This document shows positions 34,137-45,189 of a stretch of DNA of 64,000 nucleotides, piece after piece. Each line of letters opens with the position of its first letter. The first letter of the stretch is position 1. The notes under the pieces were generated by a model, which did no database searches, was not told where the DNA came from, and worked only from the letters and a program-made list of their open reading frames with translations. The position numbers and the translations under genes were made by a program. The stretch comes from Aspidapion aeneum (Eukaryota > Arthropoda > Insecta > Coleoptera > Brentidae). Location: positions 62,618,577-62,682,576 of the forward strand of contig OY755038.1 in assembly GCA_963576565.1 (NCBI GenBank), read 5' to 3'.

Positions 34137-34607
34137 TCAAAGAATACGAAAACAGGTGTTATTTAGACGAGTCCCTAGAGAAGGGTAGCGAATTAAGCCA
34201 TGCTGAACTTTCTGGAGGTTGTAAGATTCTAAAGAATGTTGATTTTTAGTTATTTTGTCACCGTTGTTATCTTTTGGTATTTCATTTCCTGAATTATTTA
34301 ATAAAAAACTTTTATTAGAAACGTTTTTGTGAGTTTTGGAAATATGAATTCTTAATCCCTTATTATGTTTAAATGATTTTAAACAAATTTGACAAATATG
34401 TTGCTCTTGAAGACTTAAATTATATAATGGTTGTTTATCTGTGCTGAAACTTTTATCTTTAATATATTTTAATAATTCAAAATGACCAGAACCTGGTTTG
34501 CCGTAAAAAAGAAGGTAGATATTATTTAAAAAGCCATTTGAAAATTCAATCGAAGTGTTTGAAAATGTAAAATAAATTTCATTCTTTATTGTCAATAATA
34601 TAAACAA
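34137..34607 (-). pseudogene. C2H2 zinc-finger ORF, probably retroelement
   Basis: 156 codons with one well-formed C2H2 finger, CQICLKSFKHNKGLRIHIS followed by KTH (C-x2-C-x12-H-x4-H), preceded by YGKPGSGHFELLKYIK. A single N-terminal finger of this shape precedes the RT in R2-like and related non-LTR elements. The ORF lies just upstream, on the same strand, of the C-terminal retroelement remnant at 33660-34110. The RT between them is absent. I infer an internally deleted element; a lone host zinc-finger exon is less likely. Confidence 0.4.
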
Positions 34608-35093
34608 AAATGTTATGTTTATAAAATTTTGAAAGGGCTTTACAATCCGATTAATTTTGATGTGGTTTATTGCATTGCATTGCTTCTTCTCACTATGTTC
34701 TGCTTGTCTTGTGTTTTGAATAAGATACTGTTTACCGCCCTGAATAAGCCGTTTCCATCTCCAGTAATTGATTATTTTTTAAAATTCATAAAAATTTATA
34801 TTTTGTTTGGGATTTTCGTCACATCTTTAAATAATGTCAAATTGTTCTAAAAATATTCTTTAATTGTATCCAGCGATTAACCGTTTAATTAAATTATAAA
34901 ATTTATATTTGTTGTCTGCGCCCTCCAGGAGCCATACATTTAATATTTTTTGAAAGTCCAATGCTTACACTATTTAGAATTAAAAAAAAATATTTTAACT
35001 CGATTAAAACAGGTGTCAGAAAATTTTATTGAACCCGCCCACACCCTTATGCCATTAGAACAAATTTGGCATGTCTTTTTCATTTTTATATTA

Positions 35094-35096
<3 letters not shown>

Positions 35097-35176
<80 letters not shown>
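35097..35176. repeat. (TA)n microsatellite
   Basis: An almost pure run of about 40 AT units. It lies about 55 bp outside the left terminal repeat of the Penelope-like element. AT-rich simple repeats are common insertion neighbourhoods for Penelope-like elements. Confidence 0.95.
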
Positions 35177-35179
<3 letters not shown>

Positions 35180-35231
35180 TGACTGTTCTTTTTTCTTGAA
35201 CCATATATTTTATATTTTTAGTTTTGTTGGT

Positions 35232-35722
35232 TTCTTGGGGATGTGGTTCTAATAAAACTAGCAAATATGGATTGACATTTATTGACGTTTCGCTCCAAAG
35301 ACCTTCTTCAGAAACTAAAAAGAAAGGAAACAACGCTTTTGGATATTTGTTTTCTGAGCAATTATTTTTCAGATAAAAACTATAAATTAAACTAAATAAT
35401 TAAAACACAAATAAAAATAAAAGTTACTCACCATTCACTCACATTTTCACATTACATTATGTCAAAATCAGTTTTAAAAAGACAGTCACACTTTTTACAC
35501 GAAAAACACTTTAAAAATTAAATACAAACAAATAACACGCATACGAAACTCTTATTTTGCTAATAAAATATTTTCATTTTAATTTTTGTTTAAACAGCCA
35601 ATATGTGTGTGTGTGTGTGTGTGTTGTGGAAGGTATATTGATAAGTTTTTTTATTCTATCTTATAATTTTACTTTTTTCGTTTTTGTTATGTATGTTTTT
35701 AAGCAATAATATATTGGATTTC
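35232..35722 (-). repeat. Left terminal repeat (inverted), uninterrupted
   Basis: Inverted copy of the right terminal repeat. It is uninterrupted where the right copy carries the satellite/hairpin insertion: around 35565-35580 it reads aaaatattttcatttt. It therefore preserves the empty target site. On the minus strand it carries CTGAAGA (35311-35305) and GAAAC (35291-35287) around an imperfect stem. Confidence 0.8.
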
Positions 35723-35784
35723 AAGATCCCCTTTTTTTTTAGGTACGTCGACGACTGCGCATGCGCTGCACCAAAAAACAAAAA

Positions 35785-36645
35785 AAAATATATTTTAAAT
35801 TGTTTTAATGCCTATCACAAAAAACTTTAATTTACAATAGCGACAGAAAGCGATCAAAAGATTAACTTTTTAGACATGACCTTGCATAGACAAAACAACA
35901 CAATAAAAACTGAGTGGTACACAAAAGAAACGTGGTCGTCCAGATATTTAAATTTTAAATCACACAACCCTTTTACCCAAAAAAATCTGTTATAATTGGT
36001 CTCGCAGACAGAGCGATATAGCTATCTGATCCAGAATTTCGAGAATCATCTATAAAAAAAGCAAAAAAAGCACTTGTCCTAAACAACTACCCTGAATCTT
36101 TAATTGATAAAACTTTTCAAAATAGAATCTATTTATTTTACAATAAACTTCAACATAAAAACAGAACAACAAATACAAAAAATAATAAATATCTATCAAC
36201 CCCATATGTACCAAGGCTATCAGAACAAATAAGCAATATTTTTAAACCATATAATATAACAACAGCATATAAAGGGTACAACTTATCTAAAAAAAGTTTC
36301 AGTCAGTTAAAGTCTTCGATCCCAAAGGAGAAACAAAGCCACATTGTATATCAAATACCCTGTAAAAACTGCAACAATGTGTACATTGGACAAACATAAC
36401 AATATCTTAAAAACCGATTAAATGGACACAAATACGACAAAAAAAAATAAAACAGCCCTAACCAACGTCATTGAATCATACATTTGATTTTGAAAACACA
36501 AAAATATTAAAAACTAAATGCCACCAAAAAAACACGAGAGTTTTTGGAAATGATTGAAATACAAAAAAATGATAATTGCATCAACTCACGGACTGACATA
36601 AAACAACTAAATCCAATATATTTTAACTTATTACCAAAAAGATAA
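35785..36645 (+). pseudogene. Penelope-like RT C-terminus and GIY-YIG endonuclease
   Basis: Decayed frames read KINFLDMTLHRQNNTIKTEW, YTKETWSSRYLNFKSHNP (end of the RT), then YVPRLSEQISNIF, IVYQIPCKNCNNVYIGQT (GIY-YIG strand motif), LKNRLNGHKYD (catalytic Arg), REFLEMIEIQ (catalytic Glu) and CINSRTDIKQLNPIYFNLL, ending at TAA 36643-36645. This C-terminal GIY-YIG domain is unique to Penelope-like elements among animal retroelements. There are stops at about 35991 and at 36397-36399 (right after YIGQT) and at least two frameshifts. The RT active site is not present. Confidence 0.9.
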
Positions 36646-37204
36646 CACTCTTTCTAACCAAACTCAAACCCACCAAAACATAATATATATTATTGCTTAA
36701 AAACACACATAACAAAAACGAAAAAAGTAAAATTATTAGATAGAACAAAAAAACTTATCAATATACCTTCCACAACACACACACACACACACATTGGCTG
36801 TTTAAACAAAAATTAAAATGAAAACTCCACACCAGTATTTTTTAACCAAAATGGGTTTTTTTGACAAATTACCATAGCAACCCACGAATTTTAGTGCAAA
36901 TTTTAACCTCGTGGGTACCCAACAGCGAATTAAATCGAAAATTTTTTGACGTCTTTATGACAGGATAATGTTATTGATAGTAGGTACTGATTTTAATTTA
37001 TTTATTCGATTTTTATACATTTCAATTAATAGTTAAGATTTTTTCTGAATTCTTCGGATACCTCAAAAAGCTGGACTTTGAATGAAATTAATTAAATATC
37101 CATATCTAATAAAATATATAAGTATTGGACACGATTTTATTCACCATTTTTGCATTTAGCATGCTTATGAATGATACACTAATAAAGCTCGTATAAGAAA
37201 TTGC

Positions 37205-37965
37205 TAATAACGCAAAAAAGCAATTTTCTACCATTTGTAGTAATACAAAACGTATGTTAAATTGAATAATGTACTGTGTTGAGTCTTAAAATGTTATTTT
37301 CGTGAAACTACAACAGGTAAAAATTGCTGGCGAAACTGTGACAAACTAAATCTGGTTATGTACCTTTATGAAAAATCGTAAATTTATAATTTTCTACCAC
37401 AAGTAACTATAAAATGAAAGATATAATATTTTGTACCGTAAAATGGTATTTTTGTGTTACTACAATGAGTAGAAATCATCAATATAGAGGCTAACAATCC
37501 ATTGGTGACGAAAATGCGAGTGAACTGAACGTGATGTACATATATGAAAAACTAATATATTTTTTATTTTCTATCAGTTGTAGTAGCTCAAAATTACTAA
37601 AAAATTAAAGATTATGATATTCTTCCTTGTAAAATAATATTTCTGTGTAACTACAACAAGTAGAAATAACATCTAAAAGGCGAAGAAGTCATTGATGCCC
37701 AAACTGCAAAGCACCCTAAATTTATCTATGTACCTTTTGAAAAATTGATAAAAATATAATTTTCTACCACTTGTAGTAACCCAAAATTGATATGAAATAA
37801 GAGAATAAAGTATTTATTCTAAACTGATATTTTCATGAAACTACAATAACTAGAAATTAATCTAATTGGTGCTGAAACTGCGACGAAAATACATATATTC
37901 ATTAAGTAAAAAAATGAAATTAAGAAAATTAAAAAAAAACTATTCCTCTTGTAGTCATAAAAATA
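37205..37965. repeat. ~180-bp satellite array inside the element
   Basis: Four to five diverged units. The anchor ttttctaccacttgtagta occurs in variants at about 37223, 37390, 37567, 37761 and 37940 (spacing 167-194). Each unit also has the inverse anchor ctacaacaagtagaaa at about 37308, 37465, 37650 and 37842, so each unit can form an internal stem. Tandem units are diverged, so the array is not recently amplified. Confidence 0.75.
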
Positions 37966-38158
37966 TTAAATCACATTTTAGTTTTGAATTTAGATAACAA
38001 AATATGATTTGCCATAGTAACTAAAATAATTAAGTCAATCAAAACTGTCTATGATTTGCTGGTGTCTTGTCGAAGAAAAAACTGGCATTGTGAGTCAAAA
38101 AATAAATTTTAAATTGATCTCAATCTTTAAACCTAATTTGGTGTGGAATTTTCTTACC

Positions 38159-38316
38159 GAATACCACGCGAGGTTAAATTAAATCCTGAAATTTTTTCTC
38201 GCTAATAATGAATTTTTAGAAAATTATCTCTCGTCTTCGACTCGGGATAATTTTCAAAATATTCATTGGCTCGAAAAAATTTCCGGAAATAGTTTAACCT
38301 CTTGTGGTATCACTAG
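38159..38316. repeat. Long terminal hairpin of the element
   Basis: The arm 38159-38232 (gaataccacgcgaggttaaa ... gaaaattatc) pairs with 38243-38313 (gataattttc ... tttaacctcttgtggtatc). The loop is about 10-18 bases (ctcgtcttcgactcgg). Arms of about 72 bp are roughly 80-85 percent complementary by eye. Confidence 0.8.
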
Positions 38317-38536
38317 TGAAAATATTTTATTAACAAACTAAGAGTCTTCGTATGCGTGTTATTTGTTTGTATTTAATTTTTAAAGTGTTTTTCGTGTAAA
38401 AAGTGTGACTGTCTTTTTAAAACTGATTTTGACATAATATAGTATGAAAATGTGAGTTTAATTTATAGTTTTTCTCTAAAAAATAATTGCTCAGAAAACA
38501 AATATCCAAAAGCGTTGTTTCCTTTTTTTTTAGTTT

Positions 38537-38566
38537 CTGAAGAAGGTCTTTGGACCGAAACGTCAA
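38537..38566 (+). ncRNA. Hammerhead-like core in the Penelope terminal repeat
   Basis: CTGAAGA, one A, then GGTC-TTTG-GACC as a four-base-pair stem, then GAAACGTC. CUGANGA...GAAA is the hammerhead core, and hammerheads have been described in Penelope-like terminal repeats. Here one unpaired base separates CUGANGA from helix II, and helices I and III are weak (only GCGTT near 38512 could pair with ACGT). Catalysis is therefore unproven. The inverted left copy has a damaged helix II (GGTC...GAGC). Confidence 0.4.
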
Positions 38567-38618
38567 TAAATGTCAATCCATATTTGCTAGTTTTATTAAA
38601 ACCACATCCCAAGAAACA

Positions 38619-41420
38619 TATATATATTTACGTTAATTTATTTTGTAATTAATAGATTTGTTCAAAATCCTTCGATTTACCCACAAAGACATTTGCCATT
38701 TGCGGAATTGAAGGTCCAAGTCTCCGCTCTCTAAGCCGGACATCGATTATTTCCTTCTGCCGAAATTCTCGAGATCAGACCGCAGATTTTGGACTTAATC
38801 TGAAGACTTTAAATTACAAATCCAAGTTTGCCGTCAAGTTTACCGACTCTTAACATTGACACTCCCAGATATTGCCATCACAACAAGTGTTTGGCCGTCC
38901 AATGATATACAAATTAAGGACCTATAATGAATTTCTAGTCTAGAAACTTACAACTGTCTCAGAAATATCATACCCTCCTTAATTTATTCAACTACAGTTT
39001 TTCGTAAGTCCATAGATATAAATATAAAAACAATAGTTGTCCTTTGTAGCCCACAACGGAGTATGATTTTGATAAATAGGGTTTTCTTTAAATAAAATAG
39101 GGTAACTCAAAAAATATACAATAACAACTTTAAATAAGCTAAATATATTTGGGCATATTTCCCCTTAATAAGCGATCTCATTATAACGCCTCTGTAAAAA
39201 AATAATGCTTGATCACTGTGGCTTGATTTGATAAAAATTTGATTTACTTAACTTAACGACCTGCCTGTTTTAAAAAAATAAAATAAAACTATATCGGAAA
39301 AATACCCATTAATTTTTTAAATCCTGTGTGTGTTTTACATCGAGATAATGCTTTTAAGAATAATTTTTAAAAATAAGACATTTGTTTTCTAAAATCTCAC
39401 ACGTTTCGACCAAAAACAAGTACTAATATTTCATTATTTGGTATTATTTTAATTTTAGTAAATAGTCTTTAATGGTATAAGGTTTGGTTTTTAAGTTTAA
39501 TGTAGGTTTGAATAAGATTACATACAACCTGTATAACAACAGTTTCTTGGGTATAGGATGCAACGGGCCGGGTGCATACTAGCTTCTTTGATAAGGAACT
39601 ACGAACCTACCTCGCAATCGGGCACCTATTGTAAACAATAGGAAGCGTGAAAACAGCGGAACTTATTTTAAGCTGATCCAGTGAAATGTGGAAACGACCA
39701 TTAATAGGTATTAAAATAAAAGAAAATGAGCTAAAGAGAGTTATGGTTAAAAACAAGACTTACCTCCATGGTTTTCTTTACATAGAAATGGAGTAATCCG
39801 ATTGTGCTTTGTCTTCTGTCTTCACTTGGGCTTTATATTTTCACGGCATTTTGGTATTTTTTAGGCACTGTTAAGTTTTGCGCGATCGCAGCTAAATGAT
39901 TTAGTTTTTAATTAGGTTTCATTTAACACTATTAGTAGTAGCTTAAGTTCGGTAAGGGCCGTAGGTTGATGCAATAGGGAGACACGGATTAACCCTCTTG
40001 TAACGCCTCTTGAGTATGTGTATGACTGGGTCAAGCGATTACTGCAAGCTAACTTTTTCATTGTTTTAGTTTCTCACTGGTTGACTCAATTCAAGGTGTG
40101 TATTTTAAATGGGTCAGTTTAGAGGAAATAGGTGAACACCTGATGTGTTAAGCATGGACACACATCGAGATAAATGTGATTTGGAATTGCTCCAGATTTA
40201 ATTTTATTATATGCATTTGGAATGTGCAAAAAACACATCTGGTTATTCTTAAATCCGGGTGGAAATTAAATTTTAAAGAATAAAGAAAAATAATATAAAA
40301 TAATTTTTAGTTCAAAAATTCTAAATTCCGGGGAAATGAACCATGGAGATGGAATAAGAGAAACAATATTTCTTTGGTTTAAATTTGCGACTTTAATTGT
40401 ATCATTTGACCAAGATTTAGCTAGTTGTGATGTCTATTTTCCAAGCAATAATGCGGTTTTCTTCGCTAACATACTATGGAGAATTGACATCAAAAGTGGG
40501 CCTAGTAAAATTCGCCGCGGGTTGATTTGGCATGAGCGGTAAGCAGTATAGTATACGAACCTACACCAACCCAGACCTAATCAAACTTAACCAAAACCCA
40601 ACCAAACATATCCGACCCATATCTATCCTAACGAAACCTAACCAAACCTAAAATCATACCCCTGCACTGAATCAGCCACATCAAATCGCCGGCGCCGAAT
40701 AGTACCTCAGAACTATCCAAGAATCTTTAATGAATCCAAGATTAACAAATTATTGGTTTGAAAGGAAAATCAAAGTTTGTGTTCATGCAAACTTTTTTTT
40801 AGAAATAAGCCAATATGATTTCTCCGGAATGAAACAAACGTATTTTGTATTGAGAGATAATTTGCCTTCAGTGAATGCAATAATCCGAAAAAAAGACACT
40901 TAAAGATGAATAAAAGAATCTAATCTAAATAGTCTACTTCAAAAATCGAAAAAAAAAATAAGTAGGTAACTAAAATATGCTAATTTTGTATACTTTTCAA
41001 CAAAAAATACGCCAAAAAGCAATTTGTAGCAAACACGAGAAAAAATCGTCATCAAAAAAACTAGAAAATTGAAACAATTGCGCCGTAGGGAAACTTAACA
41101 ATCACAAGTAAAACGACTACAAAAGGTACAACCAGAGAAACTCTTACAATGCAAGCAATCAGCAAGCCAATTGGAGTTCAACACTACGTTATCAACAACC
41201 TAACTGGGTTCATCCAAACGACTTAATCTTGGCCGAATCTACAGAAATAAAAATTACGAAGACCCCGACCAGTCAAAAACCAGGGTGAACCAAGCAGAAT
41301 TGGACTTTTTTATATTTACATACATTCTGTACGGAAAAAAACAACACAAACTCAAAGCCTACCTGGCAAATAAAAACTATGATTACGTGTAAAATACCGT
41401 TTTTTTTACTTTTGAAAAGG
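38619..41420. other. Unassigned stretch
   Basis: No gene is confirmed. A moderately GC-rich piece at 38690-38900 has no continuous frame. A loose run of cctaac/aacctaa words lies at 40565-40655. A short ORF at 40336-40542 (+) has no recognisable similarity. A broken frame at 41240-41390 (YEDPDQSKTRVNQAELDFF) was not identified. Confidence 0.35.
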
Positions 41421-41424
41421 GTTA

Positions 41425-41490
41425 ATGATACTTAGTAACCGAAACGTCGTATTTAAAATAAATAAAGACAATGGAAGTCCATAATTTTAT
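41425..41490 (+). repeat. Second Penelope-type terminal motif
   Basis: TAATGATACTTAGTAACCGAAACGTCG followed by ataaataaagacaatggaagtccataattttattcct has the same layout as the 38537-38600 repeat (hairpin, CCGAAACGTC, then aataaa...gtcaatcca...tttatt). It is not the same family. Probably a remnant of a different Penelope-like element. Confidence 0.35.
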
Positions 41491-41599
41491 TCCTACTCAA
41501 TGATTGTGTACGAGTTTCAAACGAAGAGTTGAAATATCCACTTATAGACTTTTGGACTACTCCCAATTTCATTTTCCGCCGTGGCAATTATTCTGGTAC

Positions 41600-42690
41600 A
41601 GCAAGAATAAACTGCGAAACCTAACCGTTATCACTGTATATAGATCGCCATCAGGGAACTTTTAAATCTTCATGCATCGATTCAAAATAATGTAAGAGAA
41701 AAACGAAAATATATATCACAGGGGATTTTAGTATACATTTTAACGCCAGAGATTTTAAATATTTAGCATTTAATGATCGAATAACTAGAGGAAAACAGTA
41801 AGAATTACTCCATAGACAAACATTGTAACCAACTGCTCCCAGAAATCAGGAATCCAGGCGGGTGTCCTGGAGTCAGGTTTAGCGGACCATAAGGCAGTTA
41901 CAGCAAGTTTAACAACTGTCTCAATCAAAAATTTAAAATCTTTTTAAGAAAATGAATATTATGTTTGAGCATCGACATAAAATTCAAAAAGCTTCTTGCT
42001 ATTCTAACAAACAATATGGATAACTGTTTTCCTCTAGAACGCAAGGATATATGCACAAATCGGAAAAGTACAAAACAAAAATGGTTTACACAAGTACCTC
42101 CAATCCGAAACAATGTTTGTCTTTGAAAAGATCTTTATCATGACTCACCCGTTAATCAAAAACTAAAAAATAATATAAATACCTACAAAAAATTTTACAC
42201 AAAAAAAAATCTAACGGCAAATCGAAATTATAATTGAAGAATACGAGGAAAGCAATAACCCAAAACCTTATTGAAATATAATTAATAAAAACCGCTTCCC
42301 AAAAAAAAAAAAATAGCCGAATGAGCAAACTTTTTTGTGAACGATGCGAAAAATGATAGCAAAAGTTTCCCAAATATTAGTACAAACTAATTAAGGAATT
42401 TTTCGCCGTACAGAATTACAGCAATAACATTTATTCAAACCACATACATTTTTATAAAACTTAAAAGCAAAAAGAGCCAAGATAGCTTTGGTGTATCAAT
42501 AAAGTGGCTTAAACAAAAAAAACATTCTAATTTATCCACTTACTCACCTAATTAATGAAATAATAAAACATTGTATATATACAAATATTTTAAAAATCTC
42601 CAAAATATACCTAATTCATAGAAAATAACTTTCGACCCATTTCAAAAAATTGCAAATACAAATTTATTTTTTGTTGATTTATAAAAATGG
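41600..42690 (+). pseudogene. Decayed non-LTR EN-RT fragment
   Basis: Interrupted frames read LTVITVYRSPSGNF, ITGDFSIHFNARD, NCSQKSGIQAGVLESGLADH then KAVTASL (catalytic DH of the endonuclease). A linker follows (NNMDNCFPLERKD), then the RT start: LKSKKSQDSFGVSIKWLKQ and HLINEII...ILKISKI. The order and motifs match a CR1/jockey-like ORF2. Many stops and frameshifts; no catalytic RT motif is reached. Similar in style to the fragment at 16140-16911 but not obviously the same family. Confidence 0.7.
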
Positions 42691-45189
42691 TCCCTGTTTA
42701 AGGACGCCACTGAAAGAATAGCTGTACTCTTGAGCAAATTATGTTACACATTGTCAGAAAGCAAATTTTATCTTCGTATTAAAGCGTATCTAGGGAGCAT
42801 TGTTTTGAAGAAAATTAAATAAAAACGTAAAAATTGTATAGATTTTTGACGGTTTTTATAAATCATCCACAGTTATCGATAGCACTGGGTCGCTAGTGGT
42901 AAACTTGTCCCTACCAATTAAGCTTGTAGATATCTCATTTGACAGGTCTTATAATGGGCATTTAGTCTTTTCTCTACATAGCTTCTTAGAAAAGGAGTAC
43001 TTTTTGAGTAAAAGGCCAATAATGGAAAACACAGTCAAACATCCAAGATGGCGGTGCCATTCAAGAATCTTCCTGGAGAAAAAAGGGTCGGGGCTGTTAC
43101 TTTGTTTATTGGAATCCCAAGAGCTATTGATGCGCTTAGTTTTGCTTTTGTGTTTTCAAAAATTATAATTTTTTAATTTTTTTTGCTACTGGGGGGCGCC
43201 ATTTTGAATATTTCAAAATGTTCAATGCCAGAGTGGCATCAACCGGATCCTTCAAGTATAGTCTTCTATATACCGCAAATAAAACCTCTTTGACAATCTT
43301 CATAGACATTTGTCAGTGCAGGAAAATTAGATTCAAGACATTGTTTGATGTTCAATGCTTGAATCAGTTGGAAATGAGCCAGATATCTCAGACGTTTGGC
43401 TAAATGGAAAAAGAAAAACGAAAGGCAAACTGCGACACGGTCAATATCTCTCGCTTAATAAAATAGTCCCTGAAGTATCTACTCATAAAGTTTTAAATTA
43501 ATAGGGAAAATTTCTCGTAATATAATTTAATTTTCAAAAAGTTTGTCATTAGTATATCGGTTGCACCCATATACAGGGTGTGATTTAAATGATGCAACAA
43601 ACTGGTTGGAGCGAAAGGTCAACGGAGAGAAAAAGTCAAAATAACTTTGTGTCAAAAGTTTTTTGTTTCAAAGTTATAGCATTTATCAAGTTTGAAAAGT
43701 AAGGGAAAACCGTAAATTTTAACAATGATACCTTTGACTACGTCAAATAATATTGTGATTCACTACGATTAAAGATTTTTTTCTAAAGAATTGTAGTATG
43801 AGGAGAAACAGAGTGTATGTAATTTTAAACAAAAATGTAAGAAATTGTTTTACTGGTGTTAAGCCTAAATTATTTATTGTTGTAGTCTGCAGAGTTTTTC
43901 ATGTACTGGGTGGAAAAAAATATGCCACTTTAGTCAAACTCAGTATGTAGGTACGTGGGCACAATACATCCATTTGTGGTCGCAGTGCATGGAGGTCCAG
44001 TAGAGCCTGCCACCACTTTCGAATACATACATACATACATTCTGTGCATGGCTGCAAAAATTACTACATTTTTTTCTGACCTACAGAAACCAAGTTATTA
44101 AAAAAAATAATTTTAGCGGCGTGAGCGGCAGTCAATCGAGGTCGCAAGCTGACTGGGATACTAAGGACCATCAACTATTAAATCATGCCAAGTTTTAAAA
44201 CTTTTGGACCAAAACGCCATTTTGTCTCTACTGATTGGATATTCTCAGGTACTTCAGCTTTTCTACAAATTAAAGCTAGACTTTCAACAGATTTTTAAAT
44301 TTCCAGAGCTTTTTAAGATGATATGAATGAATGAATTTTAGTAAGATACAGTTGAAAAGAAAAAACAAGATTTGAATATTTTAACAGCAGATGGATGCGC
44401 TTTAAAGGCAGTTGTTTTACAAATTAATGATAGCAGGTAATCTTAGGATAATTTTTGTATTATTGGAAATCAATATTTTTCTTAAAAATAAACAAATCAT
44501 AATTTACAATAATTTGGCATGAGAAAAAGCATAGATACAGCTCCAGGAGTCACTCGAAAACTATGACGACACCAAAGAACCGAACCGAACCGTAGCCGTT
44601 CTAATATTAAAAACTTCAAGTTAAAAATTGGGCTAAATATGATACTAGATTACGACTTAGACTAGTATACCTCATCAAAAAGAACTGGTAAAAGATAAAA
44701 AAGCTAGAATCACCTAATAAACTGATTTTTTTTGGAAAAATAATAATTTTTTACTTGCAAAGTCTAGGTTTCTATTTAAATAGAGGTGTTAAAAATATTG
44801 CTGGCTTTTTCCCGATATTGGAAATGAATACCCTAAAAGAAAAAGGCAAAATTAGATTGCGAAAATTATTGTTTATTTTGGGTTTCGGATAATAATTCTT
44901 TTTAAAAGTACCCCTAAAAGGATTACAAAGAAAATTTATATTCATGCAATAAAAAGTTTTGTTCAAACAGATAAAAAAGAAAAAGGAAAAAATCCATTTA
45001 AGTTTTACTTTTTTAATGAATTTTTAAATTTAAGATATAAAAGGGTACGCATAGCAAATGAACAAATTGGAGATGCTTTAACTGTGAGAGCAGAAACAAG
45101 GGTCTGGAAGTTGGCCGGGCACTTTTTTAACGACCTATTGCAAATACACACAAGGTAACGGTTAGTAGCAGTAGTATGTGGTAGGCTCT
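42691..45189. other. Unassigned stretch
   Basis: No gene is recognised. A piece at 42690-43400 with ggacgccactga and cgccattttgaatatttcaaaatgttc resembles the non-coding repeat at 4690-5340. A tacagggtgtgattt word near 43574 is a common insect transposon-end sequence with no partner found. (ATAC)n lies near 44023-44040. Short ORFs are not recognisable. Confidence 0.35.

Larger units (their letters stand above)
36825..38316. mobile_element. 1.5 kb satellite-plus-hairpin element
   Basis: This insertion splits the right Penelope terminal repeat and is flanked by TGAAAA on both sides (36819-36824 and 38317-38322). The uninterrupted left copy confirms the borders. Its 5' part has a gggtacccacgaggtt-like word in inverted orientation (about 36903-36922), its centre is a tandem ~180-bp satellite, and its last 160 bp form a long hairpin whose arms start (g)ataccac-aggttaaa. 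It has no ORF. The architecture (subterminal inverted words, central satellite, 3' hairpin, end CTAG/T) recalls Helentron-associated non-autonomous elements, but a 6-bp duplication is not expected for those. Class unresolved. Confidence 0.7.
35232..38618 (+). mobile_element. Penelope-like retroelement with inverted terminal repeats
   Basis: A partial RT-endonuclease gene (35785-36645, plus strand) is bounded by two copies of one terminal repeat in opposite orientation: 35232-35722 (inverted) and 36667-36824 plus 38317-38618 (direct). The right copy is split by a 1492-bp insertion. The repeats are over 90 percent identical by eye, include (GT)n/(AC)n tracts, and end in ccacatcc(c)aagaaac. Such pseudo-LTRs in either orientation are characteristic of Penelope-like elements. 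The 5' part of the RT is missing. Confidence 0.85.

Noticed and set aside
35097..35333. Long ORFs on both strands with YIYIYI tracts
   Set aside because: They are translations of the (TA)n microsatellite and of the Penelope terminal repeat, not genes.
36825..38316. Confident Helitron call from the CTAGT-like 3' end and hairpin
   Set aside because: The flanks show a 6-bp TGAAAA duplication and the hairpin is far longer than the short Helitron 3' stem, so the class is left open.
40565..40655. cctaacc-rich stretch as an interstitial telomeric (TTAGG)n array
   Set aside because: The units are irregular (cctaaccaaa, cctaacgaaa) and do not form TTAGG repeats.
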